Source of the DNA: Closterium sp. NIES-65
Lineage: Eukaryota; Streptophyta; Zygnematophyceae; Desmidiales; Closteriaceae
DNA length: 64,000 nt
Direction of reading: 5' to 3'
NCBI GenBank assembly: GCA_948144175.1
Contig: CANXME010002192.1
Coordinates: 1,054,001 to 1,118,000, forward strand
The notes beneath the pieces are model-generated. The model was given only the letters and a program-made list of their open reading frames with translations, was not told the DNA's origin and made no database searches. The position numbers were made by a program, and so were the translations under genes. Positions 1 to 18,205 of this stretch are shown in pieces. How positions within the stretch are numbered: the first letter of the stretch is position 1; the number at the start of each line of letters is the position of its first letter.

Positions 1-1008
1 GTACGGGCCGCACGGTACAAGAGTGTCCACGAAACTATTATGTGGAATACTTTCGAGGGTTTTCTGAGCGGATTTTATAACCACCGAAACCCCTACCAAA
101 CGTCACTTCGTTGCCGGTCGGTGTGAAGTCCTGGAAGGAAACTTGCCCTGGTGTCACTTTGTGAATACCCTCGGTTATTGCTTTAGCTGGGAGCTTCGAA
201 TTACTTTCGCCTTGGCAGTTTTATCCACTTGGCTTCTCTGTCGTCTATTACCAGAAAATGGTTTCACTGTATCATTGCTTTGGCACTGCTTGCACCTCCA
301 ATTCCAAATCCGACGGACTACATTCGACGATCTGTCGCGTCTCGCCTTGTCAGCCCCACCTGAATGACCTGTTCTGGTTACGCGGAACCCCGGAGCCCAG
401 ATCCATCTCCCTCGCCTGCAATCCGCCGATTCCTCTTCCGCAGACACGATTTTTTCCACAGATCAGCTTGTTCCGCCGCCGACGTCCCGCGCACTGCGAG
501 CGGGCGCTTCCATTTCCCCTCTGGTCGCTGGATGTTCACGCGCGAGGCGGGTGGGCTTCTGCTCGAAATAACCACTCTGCTTTCCGCGGAGCACCACCAG
601 GGGGGAACTAGTGGAATCCCAAGGGCAAAGATTGTGGTTGTGTGGGTGCGGCTGTGCTGTGTGGCTCAAAACACGGAGGCCGCATCGCGGCAAGCTTTGG
701 GATGGGACGCTCAGCATAGCATCTTATCGAGTTGCCTGTGGCTCGCTCACTACTCTCGAGGCAGAAACTTATGAAGCATTTTCATAGTTTCCAGTCTTGA
801 GTCCAGACTTTAGTTCCAATTGTGAACTTGCGAGCCCGTAGCCCTCCATGATAAGGAAACGCGAGCAGCGCATTTGGTTTATTTCTTGCCGTAATCTCCC
901 TAATAGAAGATCACGTTCCTCCATGTAGCGGTCTAGTAACCTCGCGTTTTCTTCCAGCCGAACGCAGCATACCCGTTACTTCAACACTAACCAGTCAAGC
1001 ATTCACCC
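1..1008. other. Upstream flank, no gene recognised
   Basis: Only short overlapping open frames are present on both strands and none resembles a known family. The last few hundred bases before position 1009 probably hold the promoter and leader of the receptor-like cytoplasmic kinase, but no specific element can be assigned by eye. Confidence 0.4.
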
Positions 1009-4000
1009 ATGAAGTGTTTTGGACTAGGCGGATCATTCAACGCGCGCGATGATGACGGGGCAGGCGGAACAGTCTCCGCACCCACGTCCGCCTGTAGCAC
1101 TCCCTCGGGTCATCCGCCTATCCGAAGCCGTTTCTTCAACTACCTCGGCTCTCCAACGCACCACCCGCAGAGCCTCACCTCCTCGCCTCGCACGCCAATC
1201 GCTCCTACACTAAGCGACGTTCTCGCAGATGCTAGTATCGAGGATGAAAACCTGACCTGCTCCCCCTCGTCCCAAGCTCCCCCAGCATCCGCCGCGTCGC
1301 GCTTTCTCCAGAGGCAAGCCTCCGAGCCGTATAACAACCAACCGCAGTGTGGCGATTCCCCTTCCCGAACCTCCAATTCTCCCCGCCAAAACGTGCCTCG
1401 GAGCCAGTCTGGGTCAGTGGCAGTGGTAACCACCCCGCCTTTGCCGCGAGTAGGTTCAGTTGGAGGCGGCTCGGTCGGAACAGCCGGGGAGGAGTCTGTA
1501 GAAGACGAGTTAGTTGTGGAAGGTAACGGTTCCGCGTTGGGGCGAAGGCAACGGAGAAGCTATGACGGCGGGTTAGGGTTAGGTAGCCCCGGCGGCGTGC
1601 GCGCGCCGTCGCCGCTCGGCGGGTCGCACGGAACGTCACCCGGCGACGGAGCAGGCTCTCCGTCGCCTGTTCGCCCCGCGTCTTCGCACGCACCCAGGCA
1701 GCAGTCGCAGCAGTCGCAGCAGCAGCAGCATCAGCAGCAGAGGCAGGTTCGACGAAGTCACAGCACGTCAGCCGTCGGGAGCGTTCATGCAAATGGCAGT
1801 GCTGGCGGCGGCAGTTCCGGCGGCAGCGGGGGCGGTAACAGCAGGTCCTTTAATTTCAATTTCACCAATAAAGGATCTGGCGGCGGAAGCGGCGGTGGCG
1901 CCGGAAGCGGCGGACATGGCGGTGGCGGCGGTAACAGCGGTAGCGGGAGAGGGTCCTCGGTGCAGATGTTTAGCGGGTCGAACGTTAACCCGTTCGCGCT
2001 TCGGATCACGCAGAAAATGAACTCGCCCTCGCCTCTCGTGAAGCCTGGAGGCGCGGCGAACGGAACTGCAACAGAGGCAACGGAGGTAGGGGAAGATTCG
2101 GCGGCAGATCCGCCGTCCGCGACACAAGACGCAGCAGTAGATGGCAATACCGGGGCCGATCAATCCGTCGTTTTAAGCACGCCGCGGCGGCCGCACGACC
2201 GTGCGATGCAGCGCGATATGTTGCTCATAGATGACGTTCTTAGGCGATCGGATCTTCGCGTGTTCTCCTATCCGGAGCTAAAATCTGCAACTAAGGGGTT
2301 CTCGAGCGATTTGCTTCTAGGAGCCGGCGGGTTCGGGAAGGTCTTTAAAGGGGTATTGAAGCCGGGAAGCTCGCAGGGTTCGGGAGCGGCAAACATGGCG
2401 GCAAGCGCGGCGGGCAACGCGCTGGAAAGCGCCGCAGCGGCGGTTTCGGGGGTATCTGGGGGATCACCGGGAGGCGGGGGCACTGCTGCGGGGGCGTTGA
2501 ACGGCGGAGGGGTTGGGGAAGGGCGGAGGGCGCTGCAGCAAGAGGTGGCAATTAAAAAGCTGGACTCGAAGAGCCTTCAGGTGAGAGAAATGGTCATGTG
2601 AAGAGTCTTATGAATACAACAATGTTTACATACACACATACACACATATCAGAGGAATTTTGAGGCTAATCAAAACAGAGCGCACTGCAGCAAGAGGCGG
2701 CGATCAAGAAGCTGGACTCAACGAGTCTCCAGGTGAGAAGAATGGTCAAATAAAGAGCCTTATGAATACAACAGTGTATGAAGAGCCTTATCGGAGGAAT
2801 CGACAATTATAGCGCCTTCAGGTGAGACTGAGGAGAAAGTGAGATAATGGGCCGCCAGGTGACAGAGAAGAACAGTGTTGGAAAGCCGACAACAGGGGGA
2901 AAAAAGAAATGAAAAGAAAAAAGACGAAGAAGAAGAAAAAAAACACGGAGGGCGGTGCAACAAGAGCTGGTGATTTGATTGATTATTTCAAGAGATTTTC
3001 AGTGAGTCTGGGATGGGACGTCACTTAAAAATATATGCACTTTGAAGGCTCGAGGAAAGGCATGGATTAGGGTTTTGCTGGAAACGAGGGAATAGCCACT
3101 GACTGATCAATGTTTTGTGTGATGTGAACGCACATGCTGTAAAGAGGTACGCTAAACATCTTGTAAAAGCGCAGGAGAACCCTCGCTTCTGTGCCGAGGG
3201 CCACCGCCGCCTGCTTTCCATTCAATCACTGCCTTCTCTCTTCCCTCTGCCTCCTCTGCCCCACCATTGCAGGGCCACAAGGAGTGGATGGTTGAGGTGC
3301 GATTGCTAGGCCTGATTGACCATCCCAATCTCGTCAAGCTGCTTGGCTTCTGTGCCGAGGGCCACCGCCGCCTGCTCGTCTACGAATTCCTCCCCAACTC
3401 CTCCCTGGACCGGCACCTCTTTGCTCCGCTCTCCACCACTGCCGCTGCTGCGGCGGCTACTAACACTGCTAACAGCCACCACCACCACCGTAACAGCAGC
3501 AGTCACAATCACCACGTGCATGCGTCATCTGCTTCTACCGCATCGCACTCCTCTCACTCTCACTCGCACTCCTCGAAAAAAGCGGCAGCGGCAGCGGCAG
3601 CGGCGGCGGTGCTGCTGCCGTTGGACTGGGCGACGCGGCTCAAGGTGGCGCTGGGGACGGCGAGAGGGCTGGCTCACCTGCATGAGGAGGTGCAGGTCCC
3701 GGTGAGTGCCTGGGGCTTGAAAGGGTGGAAATATTTCTGAGACTCCTTTCAGCCACCTCGCGAGGCTCAAGGCGGCGCTGGGGACGGCGAGAGGGCTGGC
3801 TCACCTGCATGAGGAGGTGCAGGTCCCGGTGAGTGCTGTGCTGTGCTGTGCTGTGCTGTGCTGTGCTGTGGGTGCTTTGATGTTGAAAGGACTGGCGTAC
3901 CTGCTCTGTGCTGCATGCTGCCGTATGTGCACTCATGTGGCTCAAGGTGGCGCTGGGGACGGCGAGAGGGCTGGCTCACCTGCATGAGGAGGTGCAGGTC

Positions 4001-5423
4001 CCGGTAAGTGCTTGGGGTGTGAAAGGTGTGGAAAGTACTTCTGAGATTCCTTGCAGTTTCCTCATGAGGCTCAAGGTGCCGCTGGGAACAGCGAGAGGGT
4101 TGGCGCACCTGCATGAGGAGGTGCAGGTCCCGGTGAGTGCCTGGGGGTTGAAGTGCTGACGCACCTGCTCTGTGCTGCATGCTGCTCCATGATGCATCCT
4201 GCATGCCGAATGTGCACTCATGCGGCTCAAGGTGGTTCTGGAGACAGCGTCGGGCTTTTTCCCAAAACTCTCCTTTCAACTCTCTCCTTCATCCCGCTCC
4301 TCCCACCTCTCCCACCCCCCTTCAGATCATCTACCGCGATTTCAAAACATCCAATGTGCTTCTGGATGCAAACTTCTGCCCCAAGCTGTCATTCCTTTCA
4401 ATATTATCACTCCTTCCCGCTCCTCCCCTCTCTCCCCCACCCCTCTTCAGATCATCTACCGTGATTTCAAAACATCCAACGTGCTTCTGGACGCAGACTT
4501 CTGCCCGAAGCTCTCTGATTTCGGGCTGGCACGGGAAGGGCCCATGGGGGAAGAGACACACGTGTCAACGCAGGTGAGGGTCGTACATAGTACGTGTCAA
4601 TGCAGGTGAGGGTCGTACATAGTACGTGTCAACGCAGGTGAGGGTCGTACATAGTACGTGTCAACGCAGGTGAGGGTCGTACATGGCACGTGTCAACGCA
4701 GGTGAGGGTCATACCATGTGCTGGACTTGGAAGTCACTGTGGGTTCTACGTCGTCGTTTGTGACTTTAAAGAGTGTATTAAAATCCAGTTTGGAGGATTA
4801 CCTTAGGTGTCAACGCGTGTTTAACAAACGCGTATGCTCAGATGTGAACACATGCTCTTTGCAGAAAAAAAGGGGCCCTTTCTACCATCTCCTTGCGCTG
4901 CAGTTGGCTGTAGCTACCTTTTGTGGTATTTTTTTTCCCAGTTCTGATAAGTTGGCTTTTCAGTCGTCTCACGTACTGTTTCATCTGGCACTGCAGCCAA
5001 TTATGCATCTCCCTTTTATGGTTGTCCCCTTCCCAACTTTTGCGAATCAACCAGGTGCGTGGCACGGCAGGGTATGCAGCTCCTGAGTACATGATGACAG
5101 GCCGTCTAACACCAAAGAACGACGTGTGGGCGTTTGGAGTCGTGCTTCTAGAGCTGCTCACAGGACGGCCGTCCATCGATCAACGCCGACCGCCGCCGGA
5201 AGTCAATATAGTTCAATTTGCGCGGCCGTACCTGCATAATAGTGCGGACCTGTTCAAGATTATGGATCCTAGACTCGGGGATAAGTACCCTAAGCAAGCA
5301 GCTGCCAAGGTGGCGGAGTTGGCGAGATGGTGCTTGGTGAATGACCCGTTTAAGAGGCCAATTATGAGTGAGGTTGTGCAGGTGCTAACTTTCTTGTCTT
5401 CCTCACAATGGCTTCAATGTTAG
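1009..5423 (+). CDS. Receptor-like cytoplasmic kinase (RLCK VII / PBS1-like)
   Basis: Serine/threonine kinase of the plant RLCK family, expected to relay signals from membrane receptor kinases in the cytoplasm. Model: exons 1009-2580, 3273-3701, 4451-4573 and 5055-5423, all junctions phase 0, 830 residues. Residues 1 to about 415 are low complexity (Ser, Gly, Gln). The kinase follows: [13 protein letters not shown] near residue 418, glycine loop GAGGFG near 438, VAIKKL with catalytic Lys516, YRDFKTSN near 670-677 (Tyr replaces the usual His of HRD, as is common in this RLCK group), DFG at 690-692, and [10 protein letters not shown] in the activation segment. Two low-complexity inserts lie in the kinase, one of about 60 residues between the glycine loop and VAIK and a His/Ser-rich one after [16 protein letters not shown]. 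No signal peptide or membrane segment was seen. The stop follows the conserved VVQVL; an alternative short last intron (donor near 5381) is possible but would remove part of that motif. Introns carry several decayed exon-edge copies. Confidence 0.88.
2658..4388 (+). repeat. Exon-edge copies in RLCK introns 1 and 2
   Basis: Intron 1 repeats the 3' end of exon 1 plus its GTGAGA donor at 2681-2732, a shorter piece ending at 2820, and a fragment at 2947-2976. It also holds a copy of an exon 2 segment at 3178-3221. Intron 2 repeats the end of exon 2 with its donor at about 3764-3833, 3940-4003, 4068-4132 and 4222-4250, and carries an acceptor plus the start of exon 3 at 4324-4388. Copies diverge and would not continue the protein, so the intact copy was taken as the exon in each case. 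Confidence 0.8.
4554..4712 (+). repeat. 33-bp tandem repeat of a 5' splice site
   Basis: About five tandem copies of a 33-bp unit lie across the end of RLCK exon 3. Each holds the exon tail GTGTCAACGCAG (one copy has a T) followed by the donor GTGAGG. The first copy, with its donor at 4574, fits the reading frame; the others give four extra potential donors in a row. Confidence 0.85.
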
Positions 5424-5996
5424 CTGATTATGTCATGATAGTCAATTTCACCGCCATGTATACTTGTGTGATTTTAATCTGAACTTGCTGATGCAGGAGT
5501 AACAAACCATACACTCTCAACAGACTTCTTATATCAACTCCACACCTCCCATCCTTGTCGCAAGCCACGGAAGCTTGTGATTGTACCTGGAACGGAGTGG
5601 GTACAACACACTCTGATTTGGATAAATTTGTCTTTGCTGATTCGACGGCACTTGTGGCTGGAACCTATCCAACCAAGGTGGCACGAAGTCAGATCTTGTA
5701 TGACGTGGCATGTACAATGCTCTGCTGGTTCGTCTGGCTGACGTGTTCGAAGTGTCGACTTCGCCACCACCTCGAGAATTTCTGGTAACAGCCAGGCTCA
5801 TCTCCCCTAGTTCCGCCACAACCCCTCCACGGACTCCCCACAGCCTTTCCACAGCGTCCGCACGCCTGACCCACCTCCATCACCTCCATTGCTCCCCCAT
5901 TTTTCCTTTGCAGCCTGCTTGTGGGTTCCCTGATCCAGAAACCACTTTCTTCCTGTCTTGACATCCATCCACCTCAGCCCACCCCCACGTGCCGCC
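5424..5996. other. Intergenic region, RLCK to small gene
   Basis: This short spacer between two genes on the same strand should hold the 3' end of the kinase gene and the promoter and leader of the small gene at 5997. A small open frame at 5710-5961 is not conserved with anything I recognise. No RNA gene or repeat was seen. Confidence 0.4.
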
Positions 5997-6556
5997 ATGG
6001 CCGCTATCTCCATGAGCATGACCCCTATGGTCCTGGCGGCCAAGGGCAAGGAGGAGGGTTCCTTCCTGGACTGGCTCGACAACGCCACTGTGAAGCAGGT
6101 GTCGTGGACCGAGACTGACTCGAGTACGTCGTAGATCATGGCGAAGTGCATTTTGCTTTCTATGGTAGTTGTGTTAGTTCGTCTTGAGATCTCGTTCAGC
6201 AATACTTTTCTTTGTAGAGCGTCAATCTCGATTTCGTTAGGGATGACAGAACATCAATACCCTCATGATCGTGCTAATCGCGTCTCGTCTCTTTAATTCG
6301 TTCCCAACTTCCGCTTTTGTTGTGCAGACCTCGTGAGCATTAGGGAGGGTAAGGGTTCCAGGCCTGGGACCCAGTCCAAGACTTCGAAGAAGACGAAGGA
6401 GACGAAAGAGAGCGTAAGTCTCATGCATGATGTCGTCTTTCGCCTTCGATTCGTGTTGCATTTAGTTTTCTTTTCTCACGTCACAATGCGTGCCTAAGTT
6501 CTCTGGATCACGTGCTTTCTGAATTGTGTGAGCAGAAGCCCTTCTGGAAGAAGTAA
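5997..6556 (+). CDS. Small unknown protein, 77 residues, three exons
   Basis: Exons 5997-6123, 6328-6413 and 6536-6556 join with consistent phase (phase 1, then phase 0). The ATG sits in an ideal initiation context (gccgccatgg). The product starts MAAISMSMTPMVLAAKGKEE, then has an acidic/aromatic part with GSFLDWLDN and SWTETD, then a Lys/Ser/Thr-rich tail ending KPFWKK. No domain or membrane segment is recognisable. The Met/Ala-rich start might be the end of an organelle transit peptide or simply the N-terminus. Support comes from clean GT/AG sites, the start context and continuous phase. Function unknown. Confidence 0.55.
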
Positions 6557-8046
6557 ATGCAGGGTGTCCTGTTAATCAAAGCTCACTGAGCATAGGATAT
6601 ACATCGCCCCATTGTAGCTATCTCAATTTTTTCAAGTAATTTTCCTCCACCCGGCTGGTGGCATTGTTGGAAGTTCTATGCTCTTTGATCTTGATTGCAT
6701 TTGACGATGCCTCATTCAAGCAAGTGTCTCCACTCTCTTGGCGTGAAAGTGATGTGTATCAAGCAGAGGAAGGAAGCTTAGGAGTGCCTTAGCTGATATC
6801 CAACAGAGGCGTTGGTCTACCCACAATCCCACTTACATGGATGACAGTCTACATGCTGACCACCAAGCAAGGCAAGCCGTCAGATTAAATATCGCCTGCA
6901 AGCCAACTGGAGTTGTTGTCTAGAAAGGCTGAGCATTCTAGGGTTACTTCAAGGACCAGTGTGTACGGTACGCCCCCAGTCCCTGGTTCACACAACCTCT
7001 AGGGGCCACTAAAAATGCTGGCAAACAACTAACATTGTATTCCCTTTACGCTATGTGTACACCTACTTGTGGAAACAAAGGCGGTGTAGAAGGCTATCTG
7101 CCATCAAGGACACCCTGTTTGTGTCGAGGGTGAGACCTGAGGTGGTAAGAGTATGGGCGGTGATACTTAGACGGGATGCACGTCAGATTCCTTCCTACCC
7201 TGACAAGTCACCCCATCCCTTCCATCACATCTCATCACACACATCAACAGCAGCATCTCAGACGCGTAGGCGCCACGCGCAAAAGGGTAGAAGCAAATGG
7301 GGCACCTGCGAGCTGTTTTGAAAAAGGGGCATTCCTTTCTTCCATTCTATATCTGCAAGAAAGTTTCAACTCGACCCCACTCTTTACGATACTGTATCTA
7401 TGTCAGGATTACGATTTCGGGGCTTTGTTCTGCCCGAAGAGATCCTTCCGGTTCCAGTTCCCCTTCCTTGCACAAACATCCTCTTCAGAACTGAACAGTT
7501 TTTTCCCATCACCCCTGCAATACACCCTTATTTGCGCTTGTAGAGCATCTGGTTGCAGAACTACACGGGTTGTAGAACCCACCACGTTCAGAACGGTCTT
7601 GTCACCAACTGTACAAGCACAATTCGAAGAATGCGGTTAGGTGAGGTGATGCACTTTGCAAAAAGCAATAACGGAAATTTTACGCCCTTGAGCCAGTCTG
7701 TCACGTGGTTCGGCTTTTCCCCCCAGGTTAATAGGAACGTTTTTTGGCACCTGACCGCATGAGACAAGTACTGCAGCAGCGAGTGACGCTAGGTGAAAAG
7801 GTTGAGAAAAAGGGTGTATCCTCCTCCCCCGTCCCCGCCACGATCGTACTCCCCCAGTCCTGGGTTTCAAAAATCTCCCCCATTTCACATACTTGAAGAC
7901 CAAGCTAGGCCTTTCCCAATCTAGTCACATCACCTCCTCCCCAATTCCACATTTCTCCCAACCACCTGGGAGCTGCAACAACTCAGCGATTAGACTCTCC
8001 TTGCTCTACCTTTCGACACTCCTAGACCGCATTTCCCGCGGCCAAG
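6557..8046. other. Intergenic region upstream of CDPK
   Basis: About 1.5 kb without a recognisable gene. Open frames here are short and overlap on both strands. It should include the 3' end of the small gene and the CDPK promoter and leader. No tandem repeat or RNA gene was seen. Confidence 0.4.
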
Positions 8047-15321
<7,275 letters not shown>

Positions 15322-15645
15322 AACATGCTCATTGTTGCCGATACATTCTATGCAGCAAACACTGCGTTTTGCTGACGATGTCTCTACAGCACTCTTGCAT
15401 GCGACTCTCTGGTTAAATTATGCTAGCTAGTGATTGATTCTCAACTGCTGTAGGTAGGTATTTGAAAGATTGACTGCTGCCTTTCAGCTTTATTTCTCAA
15501 TCGAGTCCCACTGTTCAGACAGATTTTGTGATACAGATTTCATTGCAACCAGACATCTTGCACACAGTTACCGTACACGTTTTGGTTGCACGCATGGACA
15601 TAGACATTTGGGTAGGTGCCACACCGAACACTTGTGGTAACAGTT
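15322..15645. other. 3' flank of CDPK
   Basis: AT-richer sequence after the CDPK stop, most likely its 3' untranslated region and polyadenylation area. No gene, RNA or repeat was recognised. Confidence 0.45.
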
Positions 15646-15648
15646 TAA

Positions 15649-16102
15649 GGGTGCATTCCTATGGGGACACAAATGTCTCAATCGCTTCGTGACACACAAA
15701 AACAGCATAAGCTGTAGTGTGTCCCAATTGCGAGTCGCCTTTCTGCGACCACAACTGTATTTTTTATTGGACAGCGTGAAACGCGCTGACGAATTGTAAT
15801 CCGACTCGTCAATGTGAAAAAATCGCACGCGGCTCGAAATGTCAATGCATCTGGACAGCCTGCAGTGCCAATTTCGTGCGGGAAAAAATCCCGCGCGTCG
15901 AAACCACACCCCAGCCAAGCAGTTGAAGAAAGGGATGTACAGTCATTTGTGTCACCGAATCAAATGCGCACAACTGTACATTTCGCTTGGTCGCCTAGAG
16001 TCGCGATACATTGGTTGTTTGTGACACAACATTTGGCAAATTTACAGACGCGACTCGGGAAAACGGGGATTGAGACACAAGTGTCCCCGCAGGAATGCAC
16101 CC
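15649..16102. mobile_element. PIF/Harbinger-like MITE, 454 bp
   Basis: The ends form an inverted repeat of about 37 bp with roughly six mismatches; the outermost 12 bases are GGGTGCATTCCT, the next part GGGGACAC and then GTCTCAATC. A 3-bp direct repeat TAA flanks it (15646-15648 and 16103-16105). A terminal GGG and a TAA/TTA target duplication are typical of PIF/Harbinger elements. The interior has no meaningful coding capacity, so it is a non-autonomous element. It lies in the space between the convergent CDPK and RCC1 genes. Confidence 0.8.
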
Positions 16103-16151
16103 TAAGTGACATGGCTTGAGTGCAGCTGTGCTTTGAGTGCAGAGCAGATCT

Positions 16152-17622
16152 CACCACCATCAGTACAGCTCCAGTTGAGTCTGTTTCTTAAAAACTCTCA
16201 AAAAGCAGACCAACACCATCAGTGCAGCTCCAGCTGTCCCTGCTCATTGTCCCCAAAGCCAATGCAGGTGCCGTCACGGCACAAGGCAACAGTGTGGTAC
16301 GCCCCCGTGCTGATCTGCTTGTAAACATGAACCACATGAACCACATTGAACCACACGGAAAAGAACACACATGCAAACAGACGATGATTCAGTTGACTCA
16401 AACTAGTCACAGCACAAGGGAAAGCACAGCACAATTAAAGTAGGCCCCCAAATGCTGATATGCTCACTGGCACGACACGCACACGGAAACGCACTCGCAA
16501 ACTGACTCAATGTAGCCGCTTCTCATAAGTACTCAAGCGGCACGTAGGATAAATTTGCAATACCGTAACCAGCATCAACCAGAAAGGGTGCTACCGGTGC
16601 TTCGTTGTTTCCTCACCTGCACCACTCATTTCCCCTCGAGAGCCTCGACCAGCATGCGGGAAAACACCTTGTCTCGCCCTGCCGCCAGCCACCACTCCCA
16701 CCAACCCTACAGCTACCCGTAACTCAACAGTTCACCCTCCGGCCTGTCCCTCTCACCTGCACCACTCGTTTCCCCTCGAGAGCCTCGACAGGCATGGGGG
16801 AAAACACCTTGTCTCGCCCTGCCGCCAGCCACCACTCCCACCAACCCTACAGCTACCCGTAACTCAACAGTTCACCCTCTTGCCTGTCCCTCTCACCTGC
16901 ACCACTCGTTTCCCCTCCAGAGCCTCGACAGGCATGGGGGAAAACACCTTGTCTCGCCCTGCCGCCACACCCAGCCCTCCAAACGCCGTCCATCCAAACG
17001 CCAGGACCTGCCCCTGGTCGTCCAGAGCTAGTGTCTTGCGCTTGCCCAGAGTCACCTGGTTAGAGGTTGGAAACATATGTGATGTGATACGGCAACGTGC
17101 TCAATGTGATAAGCAAATGTGATAAGCCAACGTGATAAATTGATAGGATTGTCCAATCATACCTGCACTATCCGCGTGTGCAGCAGCCCCTCCACGACAC
17201 GTGGCAGCACCTCATTGGCCTCGCTCCCATTGCCCAGGCACCCACAGTAGCCGGAACCCCACATGTGCACCTGCCCACACGCAGAGAGAGACAGGTCACA
17301 GGACGCACAGCAGCGAGTGGGCTTTAAGTAAGAACCTACACGAGGCTTTACATGACCAGACTTGTTGAAAGAAGCATTTGCTTGGCATATGTTTTTTGAG
17401 AACTCTCAAGAAACAAGTAAGAGAGCAGCGGTGAAGACCTGTGCAGACCTCTACACACACGTCAGGATTCAACTCACCCGTCCCATGCAGTCAAGAGCAG
17501 TGGAACACACCTCTTAACACCTAGTCACACCTCTTCACACGTCAGGATTCAACTCACCCGTCCCATGCAGTCAAGAGCAGTGGAACACACCTCTTAACAC
17601 CTAGTCACACCTCTTCACACGT
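16152..17622 (-). repeat. Exon-edge copies of the RCC1 gene
   Basis: The 3' end of exon 3 with its donor is copied at about 16612-16690 and 16750-16835. The 3' end of exon 1 with its donor is repeated about three times at 17462-17640 with a period of about 85 bp; the innermost copy is the real exon end. Part of the terminal exon is copied beyond the stop at about 16152-16178. Confidence 0.8.
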
Positions 17623-18171
17623 CAGGATTCAACTCACCCGTCCCATGCAGTCAAGAGCAGCGGAGTAATCAACCGAAGCCGCCACCTTCATCACACGCAC
17701 GCCCGCCCGCACCAGCCACGATATGGGGTGCGGTACCAGGCAGTCAGACAGGTCCGTTGTAGCAGCCGCCACTGCTGCAGCCGTAGCAGCAGAAGTAGCA
17801 TTAGTGGATGTAGCGCTGCCAGTAGCGGCAACACTGGCTGTATAGCTGGCGCCAGTAGCAGTCGCACCACCACCAGCACGCCTGCCCACATGCACCCTGC
17901 CAGCAGCACCCCCGGCTCGTCCCTGCCCTCGCCCCACCCGCCCTCCGCCTCCCCTCATCCCCTCCGCCCTCTCATCCCCCAACCCCTGCGCGCCCTCCGC
18001 CCATTCCCCCCATCCCTGCGCACTCCCCGCCCAGCTCCCCCAGCCCTGCGCGCCCCCCAGCTGTCCACTGTGCCCTCTGCCAAACGCCAGCACCACGCCA
18101 GCAGCAGTGACGGCCAGGGAGTGACTCGCGCCAGCTGCTACACTCACTATGCGGTACTGACCGTATGGGTC

Positions 18172-18205
<34 letters not shown>

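Noticed and set aside
4324-4388. First copy of the RLCK catalytic-loop exon as a real exon
   Set aside because: It lacks the second half (DFG region) and a donor; the copy at 4451-4573 is complete and keeps phase.
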